In this document: positions 9,206-22,600 of the stretch, piece by piece
Layout: each line of letters opens with the position of its first letter
Position numbering within the stretch: position 1 is the first letter of the stretch
Assembly: GCF_000001735.4 (NCBI RefSeq)
Contig: NC_003070.9
Span: 7,130,001 to 7,194,000 of the forward strand
Reading direction: 5' to 3'
From: Arabidopsis thaliana
Lineage: Eukaryota; Streptophyta; Magnoliopsida; Brassicales; Brassicaceae
Length of the DNA: 64,000 nt
Program-made: the position numbers and the translations under genes
Notes under the pieces: model-generated
Databases searched by the model: none
Seen by the model: only the letters and a program-made list of their open reading frames with translations
Told to the model about the DNA's origin: nothing

Positions 9206-12200
9206 TTATGGGAAAAAGATATATAGAGTTGTTTACATGATAATGGCATTGATATACTGCATTTACTATCAATCACTTTTAAATCAATCAAGTCATTTGT
9301 GTAGAAGTGTGAACATTGCGTTTCTATGTAGAAACACAACAATAGCATTTTGTTTCCATTGATATAGATACATTAAATAAATATGATATGCCATTAGGTT
9401 AAGTTTGAGATCATTCTATAAGTTCTTGTTTCAGATTTTTGTTATTGGCATTTAAATTGACATGTATATCTTTTAGGTTGCATAAGTTCTCAGTCTCTTG
9501 TAATTAATATCCGTTTAATGAATACAACTGTTTTTTTTTCCATTACAGGTTGGCCCAAAACTTACCCACCAGACTAGAGCCCATTAGTATCTTAGATAAT
9601 AGATATATTAGGCTTGGTGGGCCTGTGGCACAAAAATGTATTGGACTTGTAAAAATTGATAAACTATGTATAAGGTCAATAGTTTTAAATTTCTAATAAG
9701 GGTACCATTCTAATAATAACCAAACAATGTTTAAAAGGATTTGCATTATTAGATGATTAGTAATTTATTTGATATTTTGAAAATCTATAAGAAAAGAAAC
9801 AACACAAAACCTTAAACCCACAGTATAATGTACATTAAAATCTAATGAAAATGAGTAATCCTACAAGTGAAATTTTATTTTCTTGAAAATATAACTACGA
9901 AATTTGTTAATTTAAATCATAATTAGTATCATGAGATTCACAATTTGGTAAATTATATACTAACATCATTATGAATAACCAAAAAGGATTGAATGAACTT
10001 AAAGCTAGTTAGGTCCCCATCTGAGAAGAAAACGAGGTACCAAAAGATTCGACTGCCAGAAAGCTTTGTCCTTCTCTTTGATTTTTCAACTCCATTGACA
10101 AAATTCGAAATCCAAAAAGAAAGAAAGAAAGGATAAGGTGTAATCCCGTTTTTGTCGTGTTGAACCACCAAAACGAATTTTCATTGGTTGGGTTAACACC
10201 AAAAAGTTACTAAGCAAGGGTAAGATTTCTACGTGGCAGCCTGTAAGTGGTTCTCAGTTGCCCTCGTTTATGATATGATAATTTAGTAGTATAGCCCGTG
10301 AAGTAATTTGCCTAAACATTATCGTCAACGTTCATTATCTATATTTACTTTTTACTTTTGAAATGTAAAAATAAAAATTTACGTTGTTTTAATTGACTCA
10401 CAATTTTACCACGATAAAATCTTAGAGCGTTACGTGTTATATTATGTACTGTATATAAAAACTATGTATATATGTATGATATAGTATTGGTAACCCTCTA
10501 TTTATTTAGTTTGGACACCTCAAGAAAATATTGGGTGTGAAGTAGTTGATATCCTATGTCAGTATTAATTAAGCAGTAGTTTCTCGCATGGAGCTATGCT
10601 GTTTTTTTTTTTTAGCAGCTAATACTAGTCCTATAAGAAATAGCAGCTAATACTAGTCGTATAAGAAATACCGTATACGTAACTGAGTAAATAAATTACG
10701 GATCATATGGTATATGCACGCACGCATATAGTAACAAAATGAAACATACACATTCAACAAAAAAAAAAAACGAAAAAACACTACACCAATCTATTTATTA
10801 TGCATAAGACTGACAACTAAACAATTTTACTATCATATTTTTCTATCTTAAACTGGTTGTTTTTATAATCTCCGGGTGGTTCTATAGTTAAGGTACTTAA
10901 TCAAAATCCCAATACGTTATGTTCACAGTTAAATATAGAATTTTGGTCGTTAAATACCAAGTATATTCGAATTCTACGGCTGAAAAAACTCTTAAGTTCT
11001 TCGCTACAAAACAATTGACAATCCCGCATGCAGTCATATGCACCATGACGAAACTTGCGAGTTGCGAGAATATTATCACACAACTCTACAAATTTAATTA
11101 TATGCATAGTACAATTTAGCTAAGCTACGTACTACTTTCCCAAAGCTTCTGGCATTTTTTGACTTTTGTCGTCACTAAACGAAGAGACTTGACCGTGGTA
11201 AGACGATTTCAACAACTTTATCTGATAAGGGGACTATGATATTTTGTGTCAAAAAAAAACGGGGGCTATGATATTTTTTACATAGCTACAATTTCTTTTT
11301 CTTTTTTTGGGGTGAATCTAGATATCAGGCTTGGGTTCATTATTACTTCAGGTTTAGGATTAATATTGGATAGCATATATATCCTCTAATTTGTAATTAA
11401 CTCAACATTTGATAACACGAAGATATATTCTGTGATTTGAAATTATCTATCATCAAAAATGGAGCCAATAACTTTGAAACAACACGTTTTACCAGTGATA
11501 GTAACACCACATTTGGTTATGTCATATGTGCTCCACGTGATGTGGTCCATGTGGATACAAAATAACACACACACAAAAAACTGCATTTGAGTTATTTTAG
11601 TCATTGCACTTAATATATATGCGGCATACTGGAGAGGATTAAAAGTCCTAATAACTCTAAATGTCTAAATTATAAACAAGTAAATTTATAACTACGAGAG
11701 TATCTCCCTACTCCACTTTTATCTCTTATAGCTTATTGGATTGTTGTTTTCGTAACAGAGCTACTACAATGTTTATGGAGGGGGGCAACTGCGCAATATG
11801 TCCTTTAAAGAAATATATAAAAGAATGCGAAATGAATTCTGTTAAACGGAGATAGATGAAGATTGTCTTCTAATGATTGCCACTTTCTGAGAATAGTATG
11901 TTACTGTTGATTGTTGTACCTAGCTCTAGTTGTAAATAATAATATCAAACTAAGTAACAAGAGCAACTTGTTGACACTAAAGGGACCCCAAGTTACCCTC
12001 AATCAAAAATTGTGGATCAGTTCATCATCGAAGTAACGTGTTAATTATCGTCATATGCTCCACAACATCGACTCCCCACCATACCCACTCAATAATGTCA
12101 ATTCAGCTCTCTCTTTTTGTATTTTTATAAAGAATGTATTTAAATTTTCAACCCATAATTTATAGATTCATGATCATCTATTAATAATTCATTAAATACT

Positions 12201-12880
12201 TTTCTGCATATTGATTTATTTAAAAGCCGTACGCAAGCTCAAATCGGATAAGACTAAAATAATATCACCCAGTTAAGTTAACTAACTTATTTTATTTTGA
12301 ATAGTAGTATTAATTACTTTTGTTCAACTACTCCAATACTGTTTATATCCTTTCGACGGTATTAGTTATTTTCATGTTTCACGCATTTTTGTAATTGCAA
12401 ATACAGACACCTTTGTTGTAACACATGTTGATTAATTTTCCGAAACTATATACTTTTGAAGACAAAAATTTAAAACAAAGAAACCTCAGATCTACAGTTC
12501 CACCTCGTGTCTGACACGAGTTTCTATGCGATAAGATCGAACATGTATATCAGCAGACTTTACTATAGATGAACTCATATTAGTAATAAGATCCAAATAC
12601 GGAAATAAACAACTTGGAAAGTGAATGGAAGTTTTAAGAGAAAAATCATTTCTAGAATTATTTTTTAGATCATTTCTTTTTTTGGAGCATCCATTAGAGT
12701 TTTGTTTTTAGACTTTATGATTTATTTTTCTTTTGTTATCAGCACAATAATTGATTTTCAAAAGATATTGTATCTTTTTTTTATCTCTTGAGAAGCACAG
12801 CACAACAACGAGCAATGCTGACTTGTCGGGGTCAGCGATTATTATTAGTCACCGAACGAATTTTTCTTGGGTTGGAGCCA
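9206..12880. other. Gene-free AT-rich intergenic region
   Basis: Short open frames here have no recognisable domain, no conserved composition and no splice partners. The only structured element I see is a 28-bp tandem duplication at 10614-10669. Tracts of A and T (for example near 10600, 10760 and 11260) are simple sequence. The right end grades into the CAT3 promoter. Confidence 0.6.
10614..10669 (+). repeat. 28-bp direct tandem repeat, two units
   Basis: Units 10614-10641 and 10642-10669 begin agcagctaatactagtc and differ at a single base (c versus g after agtc). No gene or motif is associated. Confidence 0.9.
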
Positions 12881-12892
12881 AAACCTAGCAAA

Positions 12893-12901
12893 AAAATATC
12901 T
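12893..12901 (+). promoter_or_regulatory. Evening element (AAAATATCT) upstream of CAT3
   Basis: An exact AAAATATCT lies about 240 bp upstream of the CAT3 start codon. This motif is bound by CCA1/LHY/RVE-type MYB proteins and gives evening-phased circadian expression. CAT3 is known as an evening-phased catalase, so sequence and family knowledge agree. A TATATATA box at 13051-13058 lies between this motif and the start codon. Confidence 0.75.
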
Positions 12902-13050
12902 AAGTGGGGGCACTACATTATTGTTTTAACACCAAGGAAAAGTAAACAACAATGGCCCATTTTTACTGTATCGAGAAATTGATCTCGAAAGGACAAATGT
13001 ACCCTTCCACTTCGGGAATCCATTATTGTGCATAACACACGCTGTTTCAC

Positions 13051-13058
13051 TATATATA
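13051..13058 (+). promoter_or_regulatory. TATA box of CAT3
   Basis: TATATATA lies about 85 bp upstream of the CAT3 ATG at 13142, a position consistent with a short 5' leader. Confidence 0.6.
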
Positions 13059-13141
13059 CTTTCACATAGGATCTCAACACTCTCACTAAACCAAAATCCT
13101 CAAAAGCCTATTTGGGGGATCATCAACCTTCTATCATCACC

Positions 13142-16100
13142 ATGGATCCTTACAAGGTATCTTCGATCATATTCTTCTTACTTTTTCTTTGTTTTTGTGT
13201 GGTGTATGTGTATCTTAATTAGAATTAGGTTCAACTATATATGCTCGTTTTCTAAACTATTTTTTAATTGGATTGATGTTCTTAAATCTTAAGGGTCAAA
13301 ATACTTTTTATGCTCAAAAACTTACTTAAATTCTGTGATCGCTTGAACCTAAGTTGATGATGTTGATTTCTGTTTTGGCTGGCTATCTTTAATTAAAACG
13401 TTTAACCACTGCGTGAGAAAGACACGCCACATGTGGTTTTTGTTGTTTTTTTCCTTAGATTAGAAGTTATTTTGTTGTTGTTTTTTTTTTTATTATTATT
13501 ACACACATGTGTTCTAAAAATCGGACGTTCAAATGATATAATCGATTGTTTAGACGTCCGACCGTATATTATTTTAGTGATATCAGCCAAATCAGATTAA
13601 GTAATCATCAACAAAATGATTGATCAGATCTACTAAACACCTGAGTAATCAAATCTACACGTTTGATTAATCAAATTAAATAACCGATCAGTTAGATCTA
13701 TACATATGATAAATCTTTTTTTACAACATTCGGTTAATCAAACCATTGTCGGTCGATCTATCAATACAAGTGTATTTTTTTTTCACATACAAAAAAATTA
13801 TCTCACCGACGAAAAAAAAATAAAAAATTATTATGTAGATCCATCGAACAAAAGGCTTGAATATACGGAAGTCACTTAAAAGTGTAATAATCGAATAAAT
13901 ATTAGTGGATAAAATGAAATTTATCTACAACCCTACTCTCCGACATGTTACTGTTTGCGTCATCAAATCTAAAGCCTTTTTGGCAAATAATGGTCGGAAG
14001 ACTACTCGTGTCGGGATGGACCACCCGGATCCGATCAGGAAACGGGTTTTGATATGTTTCGGGTTACGACAAAAAATTAGGGCTTTTTATCAAATCAATC
14101 AGTTGGTAGTAAAATTTTGTGGATTGTTCTTGTCGATTCCGTTTGATTGTTGACCAAATTTCTTCCTGGATTTTGTTGATAATCGATCGTATAATGGTGA
14201 TTGCAGTATCGTCCTTCAAGCGCGTACAACGCCCCATTCTACACCACAAACGGTGGTGCTCCAGTCTCCAACAACATCTCTTCCCTCACCATCGGAGAAA
14301 GAGGTATCGTAACCCTGAATTTCAAGAGTCTATCAATAAGAATCGGAACTTGTTGGATTTATGAAAGAGATAAAACTGAGATATAGAGTCTAAGCTGAGA
14401 TCTTGTTCGTGAAGCGTGATGTGATTATTTTTAACATGTGTTACTTCGTAATGGGCAGGTCCGGTTCTTCTTGAGGATTATCATTTGATCGAGAAGGTTG
14501 CTAATTTCACCAGAGAGAGGATCCCTGAGAGAGTGGTTCATGCTAGAGGAATCAGTGCTAAGGGTTTCTTTGAAGTCACCCATGACATTTCAAACCTCAC
14601 TTGTGCTGATTTTCTCAGAGCCCCTGGTGTTCAAACTCCGGTTATTGTCCGTTTCTCCACCGTTGTCCACGAACGTGCCAGTCCTGAAACCATGAGGGAT
14701 ATTCGTGGTTTTGCTGTCAAGTTTTACACCAGAGAGGTATAAGAAAAGATTCAAAGTTTCCATTTTTAATCGTCTTTTAGCTTCTTTAGAATCAGGACTG
14801 ATTTTTGTCTTGTTACTGTTATGATCAGGGAAACTTTGATCTTGTTGGGAACAACACTCCGGTGTTCTTCATCCGTGATGGGATTCAGTTCCCGGATGTT
14901 GTCCACGCGTTGAAACCTAACCCGAAAACAAACATCCAAGAGTACTGGAGGATTCTGGACTACATGTCCCACTTGCCTGAGAGTTTGCTCACATGGTGCT
15001 GGATGTTTGATGATGTTGGTATTCCACAAGATTACAGGCACATGGAGGGTTTCGGTGTCCACACCTACACTCTTATTGCCAAATCTGGAAAAGTTCTCTT
15101 TGTGAAGTTCCACTGGAAACCAACTTGTGGGATCAAGAATCTGACTGATGAAGAGGCCAAGGTTGTTGGAGGAGCCAATCACAGCCACGCCACTAAGGAT
15201 CTCCACGATGCCATTGCATCTGGCAACTACCCCGAGTGGAAACTTTTCATCCAGACCATGGATCCTGCAGATGAGGATAAGTTTGACTTTGACCCACTTG
15301 ATGTGACCAAGATCTGGCCTGAGGATATTTTGCCTCTGCAACCGGTTGGTCGCTTGGTTCTGAACAGGACCATTGACAATTTCTTCAATGAAACTGAGCA
15401 GCTTGCGTTCAACCCGGGTCTTGTGGTTCCTGGAATCTACTACTCAGACGACAAGCTGCTCCAGTGTAGGATCTTTGCTTATGGTGACACTCAGAGACAT
15501 CGCCTTGGACCGAATTATTTGCAGCTTCCAGTCAATGCTCCCAAATGTGCTCACCACAACAATCACCATGAAGGTTTTATGAACTTCATGCACAGAGATG
15601 AGGAGGTACGTCTTAGTACACCACTTGAGCTACCATTGTTAGTCTTTTTACTTGGAATCAAAATTCTCATTTGGTTTGTACTTTTTACAGATCAATTACT
15701 ACCCCTCAAAGTTTGATCCTGTCCGCTGCGCTGAGAAAGTTCCCACCCCTACAAACTCCTACACTGGAATTCGAACAAAGGTCCGATTCCTGCCATGCCT
15801 TCTCTAAATCTTCAAATCCTAAACTCAAGTTTATTAGAATATTGGTGCTAAGAAAACCTTTTAATTGCTAATGTTGCAGTGCGTCATCAAGAAAGAGAAC
15901 AACTTCAAACAGGCTGGAGACAGGTACAGATCATGGGCACCAGACAGGCAAGACAGGTTTGTTAAGAGATGGGTGGAGATTCTATCGGAGCCACGTCTCA
16001 CCCACGAGATCCGCGGCATCTGGATCTCTTACTGGTCTCAGGTCAGAACAAAAAAACACTCGGTCAAATTTCTACGTCCTTTTTACCAAGTTTCAGCAAA

Positions 16101-16193
16101 CTAAAACATTATTTATCTCTCTGTATCTCTCAGGCTGATCGATCCTTGGGACAGAAACTTGCAAGCCGTCTGAACGTGAGGCCAAGCATCTAG
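13142..16193 (+). CDS. CAT3: Catalase 3, 7 exons
   Basis: Exons 13142-13156, 14207-14303, 14459-14736, 14829-15605, 15691-15780, 15880-16041 and 16134-16193 give 492 aa. The enzyme decomposes hydrogen peroxide in peroxisomes. Family hallmarks are [15 protein letters not shown] with the catalytic His, the [11 protein letters not shown] distal haem-pocket segment, and the proximal haem region with conserved Arg and Tyr near [14 protein letters not shown]. Near the C-terminus, [16 protein letters not shown] contains the internal QKL and terminal PSI tripeptides implicated in peroxisomal import. Exon 1 codes only five residues, followed by a 1-kb intron. Compared with CAT1, the gene lacks an intron after APDR but has one after YWSQ. 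It is probably AT1G20620. An evening element lies upstream. Confidence 0.97.
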
Positions 16194-16811
16194 AGGCCAA
16201 TCTCCATATAAGCTCAGTCTATGTGAGGTACAATCAATCTCATCGATCTATCATCGCTTGGTCGTTAAATCCGTCAAAAAGATAATCACATGTGTTGTTG
16301 TTTCTTGTCTATATAATAATAATGCTTGTAATCCCAAAAACTCATGTTTCCTTCCTTTCTACTCTCACTGTCTTTGTAATCTCTTTTTACAATAAATCAA
16401 TGTTTCTTGAAGCAGTAAACAATTTCTAAGATTTATGGTGGTCGTTATACATATTATTAATTCAGGAAAAAAAAGAGAAGATACCGTAATTGAACATGTA
16501 TTATTTTAAGGAGAATCCTGAAATGGATCAACAATTGTCTAATTATGGTATAGTATCTGGCGAAATCAAAGACGATATCATCCACACGTAATTAGTTTGA
16601 CTATTAATACGAGGATTATCATTTGGATAAGGATTAACAAAGACAAAACACATACGTGTTTTGGTGTTGAGCTAAAATAAGATATTTTGGCTCTCGCTAT
16701 AAAAAAAAAATCGACAACAGTGCAGACACACGCCGATTTGCGAGATACACACAGTCTCACCTAAAAATCGCAAAAGAAGAAAAATTCGGATCAAAATTGT
16801 CTTCAAGCATC
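16194..16811 (+). promoter_or_regulatory. CAT3 3' flank and CAT1 promoter
   Basis: The 618-bp spacer contains a CAT3 polyadenylation-like aataaatc near 16391. On the CAT1 side there is an ABRE-like ACGTGT core at 16654-16659 and a TATAAAA box starting at 16698, about 110 bp before the CAT1 ATG. CAT1 is known to respond to ABA and hydrogen peroxide, which fits an ABRE, but a single core motif is weak evidence. Confidence 0.5.
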
Positions 16812-19609
16812 ATGGATCCATACAGGGTACATCGATTGATTCTCTTTTTTTGTAATCTGTGATTTTACCTTACTTGATTTCGTATCGATTTGGTGTGATT
16901 TCGTGTTGAATCCAAAGTGTATGAATGATCTCTCTCTCTCGGTTAAAATGATGCAAAATTGGGGTGATTGTTCGACTTGTTGAGGTTTTTTTGTGTGAAT
17001 CGATTTCTTTATTATATAGTGGAGATTGGGTTTCGATTTGCATGCGTTGAAGATTCCACTGGAAAATTCAACATGTTTTTCCGTCTATTGATTGTTTATT
17101 TGTCAACATGCTCATGCTCATGCTCATGTTCTAATACACAAGTCTTAAGGCTGACGTGATCTGTCAATATCGTTGTACATGTTTTAAGGTTTCTTTACGA
17201 TTTTTTTAAAGTTATTTTAATCACTGTGTTCAATTGTGAATATCATTGTTGCTTGTATCGTATTTTTTTAATTGATCATATATACTTATGTGGAATTGTT
17301 ATGTATCAAGTATCAATGTATCATTATTTGTCATAGACGTTTCTCCAATCTATGGAAATTTGGTTAATTTTTTTGTGATCCAGTTCTTCTGAATTTATTT
17401 GTTGGTGTGCAGGTTCGTCCTTCAAGCGCTCATGATTCCCCTTTCTTCACTACAAACTCGGGTGCTCCTGTCTGGAACAACAACTCTTCTTTGACTGTCG
17501 GAACTCGAGGTCCGTTTCTCTTTCTTATCTCTTGAATACAAATTATAACAAATATGTTGAACCAGTGGTTGTTAGAAATGCCCTTAAAGCTAGAGTAGTG
17601 GAAGCCAAATAATTTTATAAACGTTTGGATAATAATGTCATTAGTGTTTTTGTTGTGGACTTGCGTAAATCACATTTCTTCCTTCAGTTTTATGCCAAAT
17701 CTGATATAATTCCTCAATGTTGATTCTGTCTCAGTTGCTTGGATTTTTAGATATGTTAAGCGATGGTTTTATATATTGTCAGGTCCAATCCTTCTGGAGG
17801 ACTATCATCTGCTTGAGAAACTCGCTAACTTTGACAGGGAGCGGATTCCTGAGAGGGTTGTTCATGCCAGGGGAGCCAGTGCTAAGGGTTTCTTTGAAGT
17901 CACTCATGACATTACCCAACTTACTTCTGCTGATTTTCTTCGAGGACCTGGTGTTCAGACTCCTGTTATCGTTCGTTTCTCAACTGTCATCCATGAGCGT
18001 GGCAGTCCCGAGACTCTCAGAGATCCCCGTGGTTTTGCTGTTAAGTTTTACACCAGAGAGGTTAGCTTTTTGTCTTATCCTTCCATTGTCTCTCTATTTT
18101 CTATAACCGATATCGATGTGTTTGCTGATATTCAAACGTTTATTTGCTTATCTATTTCGTTTCACCACCTATATGATTACTTGCAAATCATATCATACTA
18201 TACTGATGATTCCTCTTACCCTCTGTTTGCAAACTCAGGGGAACTTTGATCTTGTTGGGAACAACTTCCCTGTATTCTTCGTCCGTGATGGAATGAAATT
18301 CCCTGACATGGTCCATGCATTGAAACCGAATCCCAAGTCTCACATTCAGGAGAACTGGAGGATACTGGACTTCTTCTCCCACCACCCAGAGAGTTTGCAC
18401 ATGTTTTCATTTCTCTTTGATGATCTCGGTATCCCACAGGACTACAGGCACATGGAAGGCGCTGGGGTCAACACTTACATGCTAATCAACAAAGCTGGAA
18501 AAGCTCACTATGTGAAATTCCACTGGAAGCCGACTTGTGGGATCAAATGCCTGTCGGATGAGGAAGCTATCAGAGTTGGAGGAGCCAATCACAGCCATGC
18601 CACCAAAGATCTCTATGACTCGATCGCAGCCGGGAACTATCCGCAGTGGAATCTCTTCGTTCAGGTGATGGATCCTGCCCATGAAGACAAATTTGACTTC
18701 GATCCGCTTGATGTCACAAAGATCTGGCCTGAAGATATCTTGCCTTTACAACCTGTTGGTCGCTTGGTCTTGAACAAAAACATCGACAACTTCTTTAATG
18801 AGAACGAACAGATTGCATTCTGTCCTGCTCTTGTGGTTCCAGGCATCCACTATTCAGATGATAAGCTACTCCAGACCCGGATCTTCTCCTACGCTGATAG
18901 TCAGAGACACCGTCTTGGACCAAACTATCTGCAACTACCTGTTAATGCCCCTAAATGTGCTCACCACAACAATCACCATGATGGTTTTATGAACTTCATG
19001 CACAGGGATGAGGAGGTAATCTTATCTCTCGGCTCTAGAAACTCCCAGATACTTAAATTCGCAATCACATTTATATGAAGTGAATTTGTTGCTTTCCAAT
19101 TCCAGGTCAATTACTTCCCTTCAAGGTTGGATCCAGTTCGCCATGCCGAAAAATACCCTACAACTCCTATTGTCTGCTCTGGAAATCGTGAGAAGGTCAG
19201 AGTCCTCTACATACATTAATTTTTGATCACAAGTTTTATCCTCATAAGTCATAGTTAAAACTCAAATGTCATCTTTATATCACAGTGCTTCATCGGGAAG
19301 GAGAACAACTTCAAGCAACCAGGGGAGAGATACCGGTCCTGGGATTCAGACAGGTAAACACTAAAAACTCAAAAACCACATTGCAAAATCAACAATTACA
19401 CATGAACCACAAATGTCATAATTCATTCTAATGGTCTTTTGTTTTGTACCAATAGGCAAGAACGATTCGTGAAGCGTTTTGTTGAAGCGCTTTCGGAGCC
19501 TCGTGTCACGCACGAAATCCGCAGCATTTGGATCTCTTACTGGTCTCAGGCAGACAAATCTCTGGGACAGAAACTAGCAACTCGTCTTAACGTGAGGCCA
19601 AACTTCTGA
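16812..19609 (+). CDS. CAT1: Catalase 1, 7 exons
   Basis: Exons 16812-16826, 17413-17509, 17783-18060, 18239-19015, 19106-19195, 19286-19353 and 19456-19609 give 492 aa, the same length as CAT3. It is a peroxisomal haem catalase with [15 protein letters not shown] (catalytic His), [11 protein letters not shown] and [14 protein letters not shown]. The C-terminus is [16 protein letters not shown], keeping QKL but ending PNF rather than PSI. The first five intron positions equal those of CAT3. The sixth lies after SDR, where CAT3 has none, and the CAT3 intron after YWSQ is absent. Intron 1 contains a short catgct hexamer run near 17106-17130. It is probably AT1G20630 and arose as a tandem duplicate of CAT3. 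Confidence 0.97.
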
Positions 19610-22600
19610 ATGATATCATCTCTAAAGACTAAGTGAAATCCTATAAACTCAATATGCTCCTCTTACGGTTTGGTTTCTAAGTAATCTCGTTTATTGACAA
19701 TGAAACGCTTAAAGAAGGGTACTAGTTCCTGTTTGTAATCTTCTTTTCAAAATATTAACGATTATTTTCTAAGGCAAATAAATAAAAAGCTATGACTAAT
19801 ATAGCTTAGTAAACAAGTATCACTATCATCCATTTGGTTCTACTTTAAAAATGGATTTTTATTTGTATTTTAATCTTCTGCATCTATGACGTGAGCTTAT
19901 AGTTGGAATTTTATTGGGGTCTAATGTCAGACGCACGATCTTGATAAAAAAGTTTTATGTCTGTCCATATTTTGATAAATTGGCATAGTCATCACTCATC
20001 ACGTCAGACCTTTTAATTGGTCAATCGTTATGATGCTACATCGCATTCATAATTTATAATTTACATGTAAGTGGGGGTGGAGTATTTGATTATTCCGCTG
20101 CTAGTGGAAATGCAAAAAGAATAATGAGAGCAGACCAATTTTAATTATGCTTATACTTTGTTGCGCTTAACTTTTAATCAGCTAATACAGTCTGATTAAT
20201 CTGATGTCTCTCAGCCAGTAGTTTCTTTTCTTAAAGAGAACCTCAGCGCAAATCAGAAATTAGACACATGGAGCCACATCAAACTTAATCACCAATAATA
20301 TCCTTTTCTCATGTATTTTTCAGTCTCATATTTTTTTTTACAACTTGTTAAGTGGTAGTGTGCGAAGATTTTAGATCGAAGTTACGCATCTTAAGAGATT
20401 ATTTATCCAATGAAATGGTATAGTGAACTGTGTTTGCTAATGGTCCAGGATTTTATACATTTAAAATTCATAACTTTGCAGTTTAACGAAAAACAATAAC
20501 AAATTTAACGTGTTTTGGTTGTCGTTAACAAGATCTCGGATCCATTTAGGAAAAGTCAATATCTTGATGACGAAATCAAGAAGACTTTACTTTGATTGCA
20601 TGTGACGGAACTTAAGCACTATACTAAACGATAAAATGTAATTATGTAAATATCTAAGTTTTGAGGTGTATAATGCAAGAGTATAATTTCGTGGACCTAC
20701 GTCTAGGTCTACCAACAAATGTACTCAACATAAATAATATCGTCTCCGTACCCCAAAAATAAGGTATATAGGTTTTATACCTAACCAAGACGTGCAAAAA
20801 TTATCACAATTATTTGACGTGGAAGTTAATGATTCGGCCAACCTTATACTAATTTTGTTTTGCAATTAAGGACTCATTTTTTGTGTATTATATTAAGGGA
20901 TCTCTATTATCAATGTCCAACTATTAATCATTTTTTATACGTTTCAAAGCCCTATGAAAAGAGATTCTATTTGCCCGGATCATAATTTAAAATTGTGTAA
21001 TCAGAATCTTCTTTTGTATTTGCAAAGTTTAAAAATTCATTGGTTACTCAAAAAAGTTTGTTTTCCTTGCAGTTCTATTGGTTTCTTTCTGATTATTGGA
21101 GTGTTTTTAGTTATATTTTATTTGTTTGTGAAACTGATTATTGGCTGTTTAGGCAATAAACTATATACAATTAAAGTAGTGCAAGATTCCAATTTACCCG
21201 TTGGGACTTAAATCTCAAACAAAAGTAATGAAAGAATTCATGTGGATGTGACCATGATTTGTGTTCGGCGGATGTGATCAATTATTTAAGCTCAAGTATC
21301 ATGGTATCTAGTTTATATAAGTGGATAAGATATATGAACACAATTATTTGTAATCCACAGTTAATTTTGTATATATTGTTTGTTTTTCTATTATCCTATG
21401 AAGTTCAACAAACAAATCACACTCCACTATACATGACGGGATCAGTAATTAGTTCAACGCCTTTATACCATATGTTAAATATTGATGTGATTTATACACA
21501 TTTCAACATGGGGTTGCTAAACTTGAACATAAGATCTTATGTTTTAAATTTCAGATGTCTAAGCGTTTATCTAAGCCATCCAAAATCACCCTAACTTCGA
21601 TTTTATTCAAATAAGCCACTAAATTTAGTTAGAGTCAAAAATCTAAAATCTAAATTCTAACCGGACACTTCGTACATACAAACCTGATCGAAGATTAGAA
21701 GTTATATAAAGAGGTCTCTTCCACAGAGAAACAAAAAAAACGAAAGATAGTTAATTTTGTGATCGTCTTTTTGTCCAGAGTTCTTCACAATGAAGGAAAA
21801 TATTACGTATGGGAGGAGTGTTGCATTTTGTTTCATCAAAATATATAAAACTCCCAACAGCCCATATGAGTGACCTAACGAAAACTTTTTAATGCTGACT
21901 AATATATATCATCATCTTCAATTCATTCTCAAATAAATATCTTTTTATTTTATTTAGAAAGCACTATATAATTCAGTCAATTAGAGAACCAAGTTGACCA
22001 TATTTAAAACTAAAAGATGATATTTAGATCTTAACTACGTGTCATATATGATGAATTCTGAATATTTTTCTAATTTGAATATTAGACGAAAAAGTTGGTC
22101 ATTAGCTTTATCCTTGGTAAAATGTTAAATTTTGTTAAGTAATTTTTCACTGATTAAATAAATATTTCAAATAAAATAAATAACTCTTTACAAAAAAAAC
22201 TCTAGCATTTCGGTAGTCCACTAATTATACAATTATATAAAAATCCATGTTTAAGTTTTGACCTATATAAAAATAAAAATAAAAATCCATGTTTAAGTTT
22301 GGACCTATATAAATAAAAAGTAAAAATCCATTTTGAAGATCAAAATCCAACTTCTTTTATAGTAGGACCGGAATAAAACAATGTACAGTGTGACACACTT
22401 ACTACTGGCAAAAAAAAGGGATAAATGAATGTGATTGAAAATGTGAAGTCATGAGTAAATATTATGTGGAGTGTACCTAATTAGAGAATACGTTAGACAA
22501 AACCTAAGTGGAGGAAACGCAGTCATGCACCACTTGTTTCGTCTTTTTAGCTTTGCGCTTCCTGTGAACGTAGATTGAAACACTTGCGAGTATAAACATA

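Noticed and set aside
14766-15341. 191-codon open frame on the minus strand
   Set aside because: It is the antisense shadow of CAT3 exon 4; codon structure and homology belong to the plus strand. The same holds for minus-strand frames within CAT1 exon 4.
17105-17131. catgct hexamer run as a possible regulatory repeat in CAT1 intron 1
   Set aside because: There are only about three units; it is simple sequence with no evidence of function.
20954-21594. Two plus-strand frames of 85 and 111 codons
   Set aside because: Hydrophobic composition follows from AT-rich DNA; no splice partner, promoter or similarity is recognisable.
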